From Chlorogloeopsis fritschii PCC 6912 (GTDB taxonomy: Bacteria > Cyanobacteriota > Cyanobacteriia > Cyanobacteriales > Nostocaceae), in NCBI RefSeq assembly GCF_000317285.1, contig NZ_AJLN01000068.1, forward strand, positions 1 to 64,000: a stretch of DNA of 64,000 nucleotides, in the 5' to 3' direction. The notes under the pieces were generated by a model. That model did no database searches. It saw only the letters and a list, made by a program, of their open reading frames with translations, and was not told the origin of the DNA. The translations under genes and the position numbers were made by a program. Each line of letters begins with the position of its first letter. Position 1 is the first letter of the stretch. Shown here in pieces: positions 9,481 to 18,439 of this stretch.

Positions 9481-9514
9481 CCTACTTCTATCGGAAGTAG
9501 GGGTTCTTGTTTTT
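9481..9514 (+). terminator. Rho-independent terminator
   Basis: CCTACTTC (9481-9488) pairs with GAAGTAGG (9494-9501), followed by a T-rich run to 9514. It lies 21 bases after the stop of the two-helix membrane protein gene. Confidence 0.75.
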
Positions 9515-9631
9515 CACAATATTACATTTGCATAGAGAGATTAAGACTTAATTATTGAGTATATTTGCTCTTGGAATTTTAGTAATAATCCATTGCAAAT
9601 TTTTATACAAATTTGCTTATATCCTGCTAAA

Positions 9632-9659
9632 GTAAAGACGTGAAATTTCGCGTCTCTAC
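9632..9659. repeat. Imperfect palindrome of the dispersed agacgtgaaat type
   Basis: GTAAAGACGTGAAATTTC continues as GCGTCTCTAC, giving a 28-bp inverted repeat with a few mismatches. Similar palindromes around GACGCGAAATTTCGCGTC are scattered through cyanobacterial genomes (general knowledge). The rest of the 9515-9863 spacer shows nothing clear. A 66-codon frame at 9712-9912 has no ribosome-binding site and is not called. Confidence 0.6.
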
Positions 9660-9863
9660 AATGCTGATTTTATTGAAAAATTAACTCAATCTTAAGGTTG
9701 TCTTAATAAAAATGATACCCCAAACACTGATCCCCGCGCAAATATATAAAAAGGAAAAAATACTACTTCAAAAACATTACTATTCAGGGAAAATAACATC
9801 TTTAAAATTAAAGTTTTTCCTGAAGCAGATTGGCAACAACTTTGCTAAAGGAGGTGAGCTTAA

Positions 9864-9992
9864 ATGCTTTGTGACGACTGCCAGCGTAAAAAAATTTGTC
9901 CGCCTGCATTAATTGCAAAAAATGATCCGCAGTTGCAGAAGATGCTTGAACGTCTACGAAGATGTGAGTTGCGAACCGTAGATCAAAACTAG
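9864..9992 (+). CDS. Small Cys-rich protein, 42 residues, strong Shine-Dalgarno
   Basis: An ATG at 9864 sits eight bases behind AAAGGAGGTGA, nearly a full complement of the 16S rRNA 3' end and the strongest ribosome-binding site I noticed in the window. The frame encodes MLCDDCQRKKICPPALIAKN, then a charged helix, and stops at TAG 9990-9992. It has Cys at 3, 6, 12 and 34; the C-x2-C pair could bind a metal or a thiol partner. The coding case rests on this RBS and a sensible composition. The family is not recognised. It is convergent with the aminotransferase gene. Confidence 0.5.
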   Translation: MLCDDCQRKKICPPALIAKNDPQLQKMLERLRRCELRTVDQN

Positions 9993-10069
9993 ATTGACAA
10001 CGCGATCGCCGACGTTTGATTTGTGAATCAGTTCCCAAAATGAAACAATTGTTTGCTAGTACCAGATAA

Positions 10070-11419
10070 CTAAGATGATGTTGGGATAGCAGCAATTTCA
10101 CGCAAAGCTTGTAATAATCGCTGAATTTCTTCTACTGTGTTGTAGTGTACTAGTCCTATCCGTAGTAAACCGCCATTAGCTTCTACTCCTAACCTCTCAG
10201 TAAGATTGATCGCATAGAAATGGCCGTGCCAAGTAAAAATACCGCGATCGCCTAATGCTTTAGCAATGGAGTAAGGAGTTTGCCCCGCAAGTGTGATTGC
10301 CACGGTTGGCGTGCGCCAAGTAAAACGTTCTGGTTGGGTAATGCCATATAAAGTTAAGCCAGGAATCTCCAACAGTCCAGAAATTAGCTGGTTGCTCAAT
10401 TCTAGTTCGTATTGTTGGATTGCAGTCATCGCAGTTACTAAGGCAGCACGCCGACTAGGATAGGAAGTTGATTGAGTTGGAGGACACCGGAATGCTTCCC
10501 ATTTTCCTTTCTCAGCCTCTTGGAGAGTAGCAAGTAACTCGCTTCCCAGGGTGGGTGAGACATGACACCCTATTTTCGCGAGATAGTTAATTGCTGCTAT
10601 CATCCCTGCTAACCCTTCATGATTGAGGGTACCAGTTTCCCAGCGTGATGGCACTTCATCTGATGCAGGACGTACTTTGTAAGGTTGCAGGCGGGCAAGA
10701 TGTTCGCGCTTGCCATAAATAATACCGACATGAGAGCCAAAAAATTTATACGCCGAACAGGCGAGAAAATCGCAGTCGAGTGCGCGCACGTCAATCGGGG
10801 CGTGGGGTGCGTAGTGAACTGCATCAACGAAAACTAAGGCTCCAACTGCGCGAGCAAGGCGTACCACCTTTGCTATGTCGTTGATAGTGCCGACGGCGTT
10901 AGAAGCATACCCAATTGCTACTAAGCGCGTGCGGGGATTAATTTGCTGTTCTAAATCGTTCCAATCGAGCGTGCAATCTGTAACATCAATATCGACAAAG
11001 CGGACTTTAACACCGCGCTCCGCCAAGGCACACCAAGGAGAAATATTGGCATCGTGGTCGAGTCGCGTCACAATAATTTCATCACCAGGCTGGAGTTCAC
11101 GAGCGATCGCTCGACTCAAGGTGAAAGTGAGGGTAGTCATGTTAGCACCGAATACCACTTCATCGCGATCGCAACCCAGAAAATCGGCGATCGCAACACG
11201 AGCGGAGTCAATCAGCACATCTGTACGCGCACTCGTAGCAAAAGCCCCGTGAGCATTGGCATTTGATCTCACCAGATAATCGCCCATTGCATCTATTACC
11301 GAGCCAGGCACTTGAGTACCCCCAGGTCCATCAAAGAAAATTACGGGTTGTCCGCTGATTTCTTGCGTGAGTGCAGGAAACTGGGCACGTATCCATTTAA
11401 TGTCAAGAGGCGTTTTCAT
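10070..11419 (-). CDS. Cysteine desulfurase-like class V aminotransferase
   Basis: A PLP enzyme of 449 residues. It opens with IRAQFPALTQEISGQPVIFF and DGPGGTQVP, has the cofactor loop region VVFGANMTTLTFTLSRA, the Asp-x-x-His-like stretch FVDAVHYAPHAPIDV, and the Schiff-base Lys in SAYKFFGSHVGIIYGK. This matches the SufS-related subfamily often called 'cysteine desulfurase-like, VC1184 type', whose substrate is unproven. I see no obvious catalytic Cys loop as in SufS, so sulfur transfer should not be assumed. The ATG at 11419, behind AGGAG, is preferred over the TTG six bases upstream. It is not next to suf genes. Confidence 0.8.
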   Translation of the reverse strand: MKTPLDIKWIRAQFPALTQEISGQPVIFFDGPGGTQVPGSVIDAMGDYLVRSNANAHGAFATSARTDVLIDSARVAIADFLGCDRDEVVFGANMTTLTFTLSRAIARELQPGDEIIVTRLDHDANISPWCALAERGVKVRFVDIDVTDCTLDWNDLEQQINPRTRLVAIGYASNAVGTINDIAKVVRLARAVGALVFVDAVHYAPHAPIDVRALDCDFLACSAYKFFGSHVGIIYGKREHLARLQPYKVRPASDEVPSRWETGTLNHEGLAGMIAAINYLAKIGCHVSPTLGSELLATLQEAEKGKWEAFRCPPTQSTSYPSRRAALVTAMTAIQQYELELSNQLISGLLEIPGLTLYGITQPERFTWRTPTVAITLAGQTPYSIAKALGDRGIFTWHGHFYAINLTERLGVEANGGLLRIGLVHYNTVEEIQRLLQALREIAAIPTSS

Positions 11420-11464
11420 CTGCAAACTCCTAGCTCCTGGGCTAGAAATATCTTAGAGTATTAT

Positions 11465-12238
11465 TCACAACATAGTTTCAAGAATCATATCCTCCTCAAT
11501 TAGAGGCTGGTATTCTTGGCCAGAAAAGGGGCGGAAGCCGTCTTTGCACTGGGCGGTTATATTACACAGCAGCCGAAACTGGAGTGGTGTTGGGGGTCGA
11601 TTGACACGCTCTACACGCAAATCTACTAAACTGGGATCTTGCCAAAGAAGCTTAAAAACCTCACTTCGTAAATATCGCGGACAATACCCTACGATGTAAT
11701 GATCTTCTGTGTTTAGAGTCAACGCTTGGGAATCGTATGGATTTTGAAATTCATGAGACAACCATAACTTCTCTCCAGGCACAAAGAGATTAATCCGCTC
11801 AATTGCACATTGTGGTAGGTGTCTTAGCCCGTGCGAGAAAAAGTGAAAATGATACCGTCCGTCTGAATCTGGCTCTGGACGCGGAAAAACTGTGAGAGTG
11901 TCCGTTTCTCGTTGCCCACCACTGCGGGCTAGCATTGCGATCGGATCGTCTTCATGTTCCGGAATATTCAACCATTGAATAAAACTTGAGTAATCAGGAC
12001 GTGAACGAGGCATCAACCGATTAGAGAATACGGGAAATAACTGAGTTGATGTGTATACTTTATTTAATTCCGGAAAGGATGACAAAGGTTCAAAACCGCA
12101 TTTCTGTTGAGCTTCTTTCACTCCTTGCGTGTAGACAAACTGGTAGCTCATGCCATCAAACGTTAACCTACCAATGGGAAACCAGGAGCGAGTGTTAGGA
12201 TCTTGCCAAGCCAAAAATAGCGTTTTGGGTGTCTTCAT
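11465..12238 (-). CDS. HipA-N-like plus HIRAN-like domain protein
   Basis: A 257-residue protein. The first half (residues about 1-95) resembles the N-terminal 'couple' domain of HipA-type proteins: a beta-strand start, GRLTFDGMSYQFVYTQGV, then SSFPELNKVYTSTQLFPVFS and NRLMP. The second half (about 145-230) looks like a HIRAN domain: FVPGEKLWLSHEFQNPYDSQ, then YIVGYCPRYLRSEV. HIRAN domains bind DNA ends or stalled replication structures in eukaryotic HLTF/Rad5 and also occur alone in bacteria. The gene starts inside the stop of the kinase gene upstream (4-base overlap), so the two were one translational unit. The domain calls rest on motif memory; moderate confidence. Confidence 0.65.
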   Translation of the reverse strand: MKTPKTLFLAWQDPNTRSWFPIGRLTFDGMSYQFVYTQGVKEAQQKCGFEPLSSFPELNKVYTSTQLFPVFSNRLMPRSRPDYSSFIQWLNIPEHEDDPIAMLARSGGQRETDTLTVFPRPEPDSDGRYHFHFFSHGLRHLPQCAIERINLFVPGEKLWLSHEFQNPYDSQALTLNTEDHYIVGYCPRYLRSEVFKLLWQDPSLVDLRVERVNRPPTPLQFRLLCNITAQCKDGFRPFSGQEYQPLIEEDMILETML

Positions 12239-12840
12239 GGTAATGACTCCCTCAAAGTAAATAGCCTGTATTGGTTGAATTCAAGAATCTTTTGGGCAAA
12301 CTCAGCGGCAATGGATGAGATGTGGGTGTTAGGAATACGACTAAAAATTGTTAATATATTCGCTCTTGAGACGCTTTCAAGACGTTCAAGCCATATATGG
12401 GCTGCTTGAGGGTAAGCATGAGCAACTTGGTAGAACAGATCAAAAGTTTTAAGGGGCTTTTTGTCATCAACACTACTATAAAACGCAGAAAAACATTTGT
12501 TTGCATATGCTTCTACTGAACGTTTCTGCCTTTGTTCATCAGAGAGATCGCGCCCAAGGCTGGAAGCGTGATCGTAAGTAGGTGCTAAGTGTACAGTTTC
12601 TCCTGAAGTAAATGTTGGCTTATTTCGCACAAAACCCCAGCTCTCATGGTGACGATCTCCGTTGCCAATCCATGCATCTAATAGCAGATAACCAACAAAT
12701 ACTTCCACTGCTGTTTGGATGCCGCTTGGTGCTGCCCAACCAATAGGAAGACTCACACGATCTGCTTCTATAGCTCTCAGCACGCTCACAAAAACTAGAA
12801 AGAATAAGCATTTTCCCTTCTGCCATCTGCCCTCTGCCAT
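12235..12840 (-). pseudogene. HipA-like Ser/Thr kinase, N-terminal half missing
   Basis: From about residue 22 the product is a good HipA-C-type kinase C lobe: the catalytic stretch is LLDAWIGNGDRHHESWGFV (Asp of the N-x-D-x-H loop) and the metal-binding Asp lies in YDHASSLG. The N lobe with the ATP-binding loop, normally 120-150 residues more, is absent. The first 20 residues (MAEGRWQKGKCLFFLVF) are translated from a 7-bp simple repeat at 12820-12847, beyond which lies the next gene. I infer a deletion or rearrangement at the repeat. The protein is very unlikely to phosphorylate anything. Confidence 0.65.
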
Positions 12841-12847
12841 CTGCCTT
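12820..12847. repeat. Four 7-bp units of ctgccNt at a gene break
   Basis: CTGCCAT, CTGCCCT, CTGCCAT, CTGCCTT in a row, lying exactly where the HipA-like kinase loses homology and five bases from the stop side of the next gene. The same heptamer type recurs near 13960-13990 and 43530-43550. Confidence 0.8.
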
Positions 12848-13573
12848 CTACTTACTACGCTGGAATTTAATTTTCAACCTGCAAAATCCAATCGCCGGAA
12901 TTACTCCCAAAATAATTGCTGTAAAGAGTTGTCCAGATAAATATAATATTTCAGGACGGTTTGGTTCTGGAATGAGAAATTGTACTTGAGAAAACAACCA
13001 AACTAAGATACTAACTGAGCAATAAGAAATTGAGGGCAAAAAACTCCACCACCAAGCGCCTGTGGTGTATCTGCGCAGTACTAGCCATTGCAAAAAGCCT
13101 AGCCAAATTCCAGAAAGGATATACGCAATGGTTGACAAAGCTCCAAAAAAAACCATTTCTCGAAAAGATAAAGTTTTATTTAATGATGTGGCTATTGATG
13201 AAATGTGGTTAATCCATGCTCCAGATACGCTATTGGCAGCTAACCAACCCGCGCTAGTGGCAAATATCCACAACCAAACAGATAGATAGTGGCGCAGGGC
13301 GATCGCTTGAGCGGCAGCAAAAATCACTGCAAAAACAGCACTACTGAGAAGATGCACTTGCAAAACATTTGATGGGAGCGATCGCAGTAGAGTTTTTTCT
13401 ATAAAAATACTGGCAATACCACCCATAACCCATCCAAGCAGCGTCATGAGAGTAAATTGGAAGACAAATTTCTGTCGCTGCGATCGCGCTATAAGTAACT
13501 TTAGTACCCCATGTAACTTAGATGCTTGTTCAGATGAGGTATTTACTGGCATTTGATTTGGATGTGTTTTCAT
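12848..13573 (-). CDS. Conserved hypothetical membrane protein, about six TM helices
   Basis: A 241-residue integral membrane protein. Hydrophobic segments lie at about residues 40-60, 72-92, 96-116, 142-165, 175-197 and 212-232. A Gly-rich first helix (LLGWVMGGIASIFI) and the phrase LGFLQWLVLRRY, a pattern I know from a cyanobacterial family of unknown function with repeated W-L-V-L-R motifs, support a real gene. No catalytic residues are apparent. Its downstream end abuts the broken kinase gene. Confidence 0.7.
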   Translation of the reverse strand: MKTHPNQMPVNTSSEQASKLHGVLKLLIARSQRQKFVFQFTLMTLLGWVMGGIASIFIEKTLLRSLPSNVLQVHLLSSAVFAVIFAAAQAIALRHYLSVWLWIFATSAGWLAANSVSGAWINHISSIATSLNKTLSFREMVFFGALSTIAYILSGIWLGFLQWLVLRRYTTGAWWWSFLPSISYCSVSILVWLFSQVQFLIPEPNRPEILYLSGQLFTAIILGVIPAIGFCRLKIKFQRSK

Positions 13574-13742
13574 CAGAAGTCAAGTGCAAAGGCTATTTAG
13601 GGGTAAATACTAGAAAATCAGATATTTTTTAAGGTAAATAAGATACAAATAATCGAAAAATAAAATTTATATTTTTCAACCGCTTGCATTTGGTAGGAGG
13701 CAGAAGGGAATTAGGACACGGGGACTTTTTGACTTTTTTCTC

Positions 13743-13855
13743 ATTACCATGCTCTGCATGGTGATGAAAACTGTGAGGCTCCGCCTCTTCTTCATGAGGC
13801 GGAGCCTCAAACTTTCTCTTTCCCAGGCTGGAGCCTGGGAAAGAGAAAGTTTGAG
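13743..13855. repeat. Cluster of three adjoining perfect or near-perfect hairpins
   Basis: Three inverted repeats follow one another. First, 13743-13765 with core CCATGC/GCATGG. Second, GAGGCTCCGCCTC at 13775-13787 pairs with 13796-13808. Third, a 24-bp perfect arm at 13806-13829 pairs with 13832-13855; its first three bases are also the last three of the second hairpin. The surrounding spacer (13574-14079) has no credible gene: minus-strand frames at 13629-13934 merely read through the palindromes. A related hairpin cluster lies at 59786-59833. Confidence 0.85.
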
Positions 13856-14079
13856 CTTTTGAGGGTGAAAGTTGAACTTCTGAAGGTGGTATTTCAAATT
13901 CTAATCTCAAAGTTCCAGTTTCTCCGTCTCCCACAATCTCCGCATCCCCGCGTCTTCCCTTCTGCCTTCCGACTTCTGCCCTCTGCCCTTATCATTACCT
14001 ATGGCAGATTGTCGGAGGAATTGTAGTTCAGATTTAATGAGATTAGCCATATCCATGTACGTATACGGGCAATAGCTCA

Positions 14080-17000
14080 ATGAAACGTGACAGAACGGGC
14101 AAATTTATCCGCAATTGGGACTCTGAGCCGAAACAGGCAGTGAATTTATCACTGACTCCAACGGCTTGGCAAGTCCTGCAGCAGCGAGCATACAAATATG
14201 GCATTTCTCGTTCTGAATTGGTAGAACGTTATGCTCGGAGCTTGGAATGTAATGCCGACAATGACTTTGATGAAAACGAACAAGTCGAGGTAACGGCGCA
14301 ACCAAGCGATCGCCAAGTTATTAACATTCTTGAAAGTATAAGCGATGCATTTATTGCATTTGATCGCGAATGGCGCTACACCTACGTCAATCAAGAGGCT
14401 GTTCGCCTGCTGAAAAGGAGCAAGGAAGAACTAATTGGTGAATGTATTTGGGATTTGTTTCCTGATTTATGCGGTACTAACCTGGAGCGAATGCTAAAAA
14501 AAGCGGTGGATGAACAAACCGCTTTTGTTTTTGAAGACTACTACGCTCCCCTTGACACTTGGGGAGAATTTCATGTTTACCCTTCGACTGATGGACTTTC
14601 TCTGTTGGTTAAGGACATAACTGAACGCAAACGCACAGAGGCAGCCCAAGATAACCAGCGCCAATGGTTAGAAGCAGTACTCAATTTATTACCAATTCCC
14701 CTGATATTTATTGAACCAGAAACTGCTCGATTTACTTTCTTCAACGAAGCGGTAAAGCAGATGGCTGGAAGTGAGATTCCACGGGATCGCTCTGCAGGGG
14801 TGTATGATCGGGATTTTTACTGTACTGATGCCACAGGGCAACTCATTCCGCCCGATCAACTTCCGGCAATTCGGGTGGCACGAGGTGAGAAGATTGATGG
14901 AGCAGAATTGAACTGGCACACCCCAAACGGTGTTTATCCGCTACTGGTTTATGGCGATATTTTACCTGCAATGCACGATCGTTCAGCAACTGGTGTGATC
15001 GTGTTTCAGGATATTGGCGATCGCAAGCAAGTGGAGTCGCAACTACAACAAAGCCACCACTTCATTCAACAAGTTGCCGATGCCACACCTGGGCTTTTAT
15101 ACATTTACGATTTGATTGAGCAGCGCAATGTCTATGTAAATTGTCAGATCGCAGAAGTGTTAGGCTACACTCCAACACAAGTTCAAGCAATGGGCAAATA
15201 TTTATTCACCCAACTGATGCATCCAGACGATCTTGCAACTCTTCCTGCCCAAATCGAGCGTTTAAATAAAGCTCAAGACGGAGAAATTATCGAGCTAGAG
15301 TATCGGATGCGCCATGCCAATGGCGAATGGCATTGGCTTTGGAGTCGGGAATTAATTTTTGCTCGTACTGATGATGGTTTACCTGCTCAAGTCATAGGCA
15401 TTTCCCATGATATTACTGAGCGCAAACGCGCAGAAGCAGCTCTGCGGCAGGCAGAGGAACGACTGCAACTTGCTCTGTCTTCTGCCCAAATCATTGCCTG
15501 GGATGTAGATTTACAAACGAATTACGTCATGTGTTCTCCCAATGCTCTTGAAGTTTGGGGACTTCAAGAGGGGACAGCAGAAGAGTTTTTTGCTATTCTC
15601 CATCCAGAAGATCGGCAGAAGGTGGCACAAGCCTATGAACGTGCGCTCAATGGAGAAGAATCTTTTACCCAGGAATATCGAGTCATTAGTCCAGATGGAA
15701 CTGTACGATGGTTCCACGATTTAGGACGAGTTTATCTCAATGCTGAGGGTCAAGCAGCGCGCATAGTAGGAGTGTCGGTAGATATAAGCGATCGCAAGCA
15801 AGCAGAAGTTGCCCTAAATCTAACTCAAGAACGTTATCGCTCGCTGGCAGAATCTTTGCCACAACTCGTTTGTACAGCACGCATAGATGGACAGGCAGAT
15901 TACTGCAATCAAAGTTGGATTGAATACACAGGGCTAGGGCTAGCTCAAACTCAAGGCTTTGGATGGCTCCAGGCTATTCATATCGATGATCGCTCTTCAG
16001 CCATTACTCAATCGATGCAAGCATTAAGAACTGGTAAGCCTTACTCAATCGAACTTCGGTTGAGGCGAGCGGATGGTGTTTATCGCTGGCACTTAGCTAG
16101 AATCGTCACAATTAAATCTAAGGATGGTAATGTTGTTGGCTGGTTGGGAACCGCAACCGATATTAATGATCAAAAACAGACTGAGCAAACTCAACGTTTT
16201 TTGGCTCAAGCATCGCAAACGTTTGCAGCAGCAAACTTAGATTTGCAAACCATTTTAGATACTATTACTCGACTAGCCAGTGAATTTACAGGCGATGTTT
16301 GTACCTTGAGCTTGGTTTCTGAAGATGGGCAATGGCTCGATCCTGTCTCTTGTTACCACATCGATCCACAAATCCGAGAAACCATCAGCGAACTGTTGAA
16401 AAAATATCCTCGCCGTGCAGATCGAGGTATGGGGGGGCGAGTCATGCAAACGGGAGAAGCGGTACTGATGGCAGCAACATCCCCACAAGAGTTTAGTGCC
16501 GCAATCAAACCAGATTACCAACTTGAGTTTGAGGGTTTTAAAGTTTGTAGTATGTTGCTTGTGCCACTGAAGATACAAGGACAAGCGATCGGAGTATTAA
16601 GCCTCAGTCGCCACTATCCAGGACAACCCCATAATCTCAATGACCAGAGTTTAATGCAAGACTTGGCAGATCGGGCGGCAATGGCGATCGCCAATGCTCG
16701 ACTATACGAAGCCCAACAAAGAGCCAGAGCCGAAGCTGAAGCTGCAAATCGTACAAAAGATGAATTTCTCGCTGTTCTTTCCCACGAACTACGAACTCCC
16801 CTAAATCCCATTTTGGGTTGGACAAAATTGCTACGCAGGGGCAAAATTGATGCCAGCAAAACAGCATTAGCCTTAGATACAATCGAGCGTAACGCCAAGT
16901 TACAAGCCCAACTAATTGAAGATTTGCTTGATATCTCCCGTATCCTGCAAGGTAAGCTGAGTTTAAATTCTTGTTCGGTAGATCTGATATCAGTACTAAA

Positions 17001-17859
17001 TGCAGCGATGCAGACAGTACATTTGGCAGCCGAAGCCAAAGCAATTCACATTGAAACTAACTTTGCAGCAGGTGCGATTAATGTTTTAGGTGATGCCGGG
17101 CGTTTGCAGCAAGTTTTTTGGAATTTGCTTTCAAATGCAGTTAAGTTTACACCTAGAGGCGGTCGAGTTGAAGTTCGATTAGAGACATCTGATTTACAAG
17201 TGCAAGTTCAAGTGCAAGATAGCGGCAGAGGCATTAATCCTGAATTCTTGCCTTACGTCTTCGATTATTTTCGCCAAAGTGATAGCAGTATCACTCGCAC
17301 TTTTGGCGGTTTAGGGTTAGGGCTGGCGATCACCCGTCATATCGTGGAGTTGCACGGGGGTACCATCACCGCAGCAAGCCCAGGAATTGGGCAGGGAGCT
17401 ACTTTCACTGTTAGTTTACCGTTGGTGCTAACACCAACCTCAGTAGCTGAGGAAATAGCATTAGCGCCAGGTACCCTGAGTTTACAAGGAATTCAGGTAC
17501 TAGCTGTGGATGACGAAGCAGATAATCTAGAATTAATTGCCTTTGTTTTAAAACAAGCTGGTGCTACAGTCATCTGTGCATCCTCCGCACAAGAGGCACT
17601 GGAAATCCTCAATCAAACCCAACCTGATATTTTGCTTAGTGATATTGGTATGCCTCAAATGGATGGCTACACACTACTACGCCAAATTAGAGCCATACCC
17701 TCACAGGGAGAGCAAATTCCAGCAATTGCTCTGACAGCCTATGCAGGAGAAAGCGATCAACAGCAGATACTTGCTGCTGGATTTAGGTTACATATTCCCA
17801 AACCAGTCGATCCAGAAGTATTGGTAAAGGCGATCGCTCAGGTTGTACGTCCAAGTTAA
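14080..17859 (+). CDS. Multi-PAS/GAF hybrid sensor histidine kinase with RHH-like N terminus
   Basis: A 1259-residue soluble hybrid kinase. Residues about 18-55 (AVNLSLTPTAWQVLQQRAYK, YGISRSELVERYARSL) look like a ribbon-helix-helix unit. Five PAS domains follow at roughly 74-186, 194-318, 325-453, 458-578 and 583-702, several ending in the D-I-T-E-R-K type linker. A GAF domain lies at about 712-878. The dimerisation helix has the phospho-acceptor His in SHELRTPLNPILGW (about 902), then the ATPase domain (NLLSNAVKFTP, GLGLGLAITRHIV), then a receiver at about 1140-1255 with its Asp in LLSDIGMPQMDGY. No membrane segment, so it senses cytoplasmic cues. It stands alone; partner unknown. Confidence 0.9.
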   Translation: MKRDRTGKFIRNWDSEPKQAVNLSLTPTAWQVLQQRAYKYGISRSELVERYARSLECNADNDFDENEQVEVTAQPSDRQVINILESISDAFIAFDREWRYTYVNQEAVRLLKRSKEELIGECIWDLFPDLCGTNLERMLKKAVDEQTAFVFEDYYAPLDTWGEFHVYPSTDGLSLLVKDITERKRTEAAQDNQRQWLEAVLNLLPIPLIFIEPETARFTFFNEAVKQMAGSEIPRDRSAGVYDRDFYCTDATGQLIPPDQLPAIRVARGEKIDGAELNWHTPNGVYPLLVYGDILPAMHDRSATGVIVFQDIGDRKQVESQLQQSHHFIQQVADATPGLLYIYDLIEQRNVYVNCQIAEVLGYTPTQVQAMGKYLFTQLMHPDDLATLPAQIERLNKAQDGEIIELEYRMRHANGEWHWLWSRELIFARTDDGLPAQVIGISHDITERKRAEAALRQAEERLQLALSSAQIIAWDVDLQTNYVMCSPNALEVWGLQEGTAEEFFAILHPEDRQKVAQAYERALNGEESFTQEYRVISPDGTVRWFHDLGRVYLNAEGQAARIVGVSVDISDRKQAEVALNLTQERYRSLAESLPQLVCTARIDGQADYCNQSWIEYTGLGLAQTQGFGWLQAIHIDDRSSAITQSMQALRTGKPYSIELRLRRADGVYRWHLARIVTIKSKDGNVVGWLGTATDINDQKQTEQTQRFLAQASQTFAAANLDLQTILDTITRLASEFTGDVCTLSLVSEDGQWLDPVSCYHIDPQIRETISELLKKYPRRADRGMGGRVMQTGEAVLMAATSPQEFSAAIKPDYQLEFEGFKVCSMLLVPLKIQGQAIGVLSLSRHYPGQPHNLNDQSLMQDLADRAAMAIANARLYEAQQRARAEAEAANRTKDEFLAVLSHELRTPLNPILGWTKLLRRGKIDASKTALALDTIERNAKLQAQLIEDLLDISRILQGKLSLNSCSVDLISVLNAAMQTVHLAAEAKAIHIETNFAAGAINVLGDAGRLQQVFWNLLSNAVKFTPRGGRVEVRLETSDLQVQVQVQDSGRGINPEFLPYVFDYFRQSDSSITRTFGGLGLGLAITRHIVELHGGTITAASPGIGQGATFTVSLPLVLTPTSVAEEIALAPGTLSLQGIQVLAVDDEADNLELIAFVLKQAGATVICASSAQEALEILNQTQPDILLSDIGMPQMDGYTLLRQIRAIPSQGEQIPAIALTAYAGESDQQQILAAGFRLHIPKPVDPEVLVKAIAQVVRPS

Positions 17860-17870
17860 TAATCAGGTTG

Positions 17871-18344
17871 CTATGTGGTAATTTCATGTTTGATACCATC
17901 AAATTGATTAAATATTGAGCGATGGGATGAATAACCAAATTCATCATTACGTTCATAATATTTTTGAATCCAATTCTGTAAAAAATCAAAAGTTTGTGCC
18001 TGTTCTTCAGGTGATTGGAATTTATGCGCCTCCCAAGGGCGATTGCGGTTATTTTCAAGACACTTATCAATGCCAGGATTAAGGAAATAAATTTCAGTAG
18101 AGAATTCAAGAGCAATTTTGAGTAGCGTAGTATAGCAACCTTCAATTACCCAAGCAGTATTCTTTTCTATGAAGTCTCGCAGATCTCTAACTGAATCTTC
18201 GTGATTGCGCCGTATGGCAATTTGGTTGGCTTCCCACGCAATAGTATCGAGATCGAGAACTGGAATGCCGAAGTCTTTGCCAAGTTTATTGGCAAGAGTG
18301 CTTTTGCCGGAACCGGAATTGCCAAATATTAAAAATCGATGCAT
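17871..18344 (-). CDS. P-loop nucleotide kinase-like protein (adenylate kinase/FlaR-like)
   Basis: A 157-residue protein with the Walker A motif at the very N terminus (FLIFGNSGSGKSTLANKL), an LDLDTIAWE strand, and a TAWVIEGCY stretch resembling the Walker B/substrate part of small P-loop kinases such as those once annotated 'DNA topology modulation protein FlaR'. The family phosphorylates small molecules, but the substrate is unknown. It is convergent with the hybrid kinase, 11 bases apart. The length is slightly short for the family, yet both ends look natural. Confidence 0.75.
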   Translation of the reverse strand: MHRFLIFGNSGSGKSTLANKLGKDFGIPVLDLDTIAWEANQIAIRRNHEDSVRDLRDFIEKNTAWVIEGCYTTLLKIALEFSTEIYFLNPGIDKCLENNRNRPWEAHKFQSPEEQAQTFDFLQNWIQKYYERNDEFGYSSHRSIFNQFDGIKHEITT

Positions 18345-18439
18345 AACGATGATTTAGTAAATAGCGATCGCGTAACGTGCTGGAGATATTAGCTGCTGGT
18401 AAATGCTCAAATATTTTTCTAAGTAAGTAGACATAATTT

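Noticed and set aside
9712-9912. 66-codon plus-strand frame
   Set aside because: No ribosome-binding site. Its end overlaps the better-supported small Cys-rich ORF in another frame.
10875-11252. 125-codon frame antisense to the aminotransferase gene
   Set aside because: Shadow of a well-conserved gene; Ser/Arg-rich composition typical of antisense frames.
13629-13934. 101-codon and 73-codon minus-strand frames
   Set aside because: Both read through the palindrome cluster; the predicted residues mirror the repeats.
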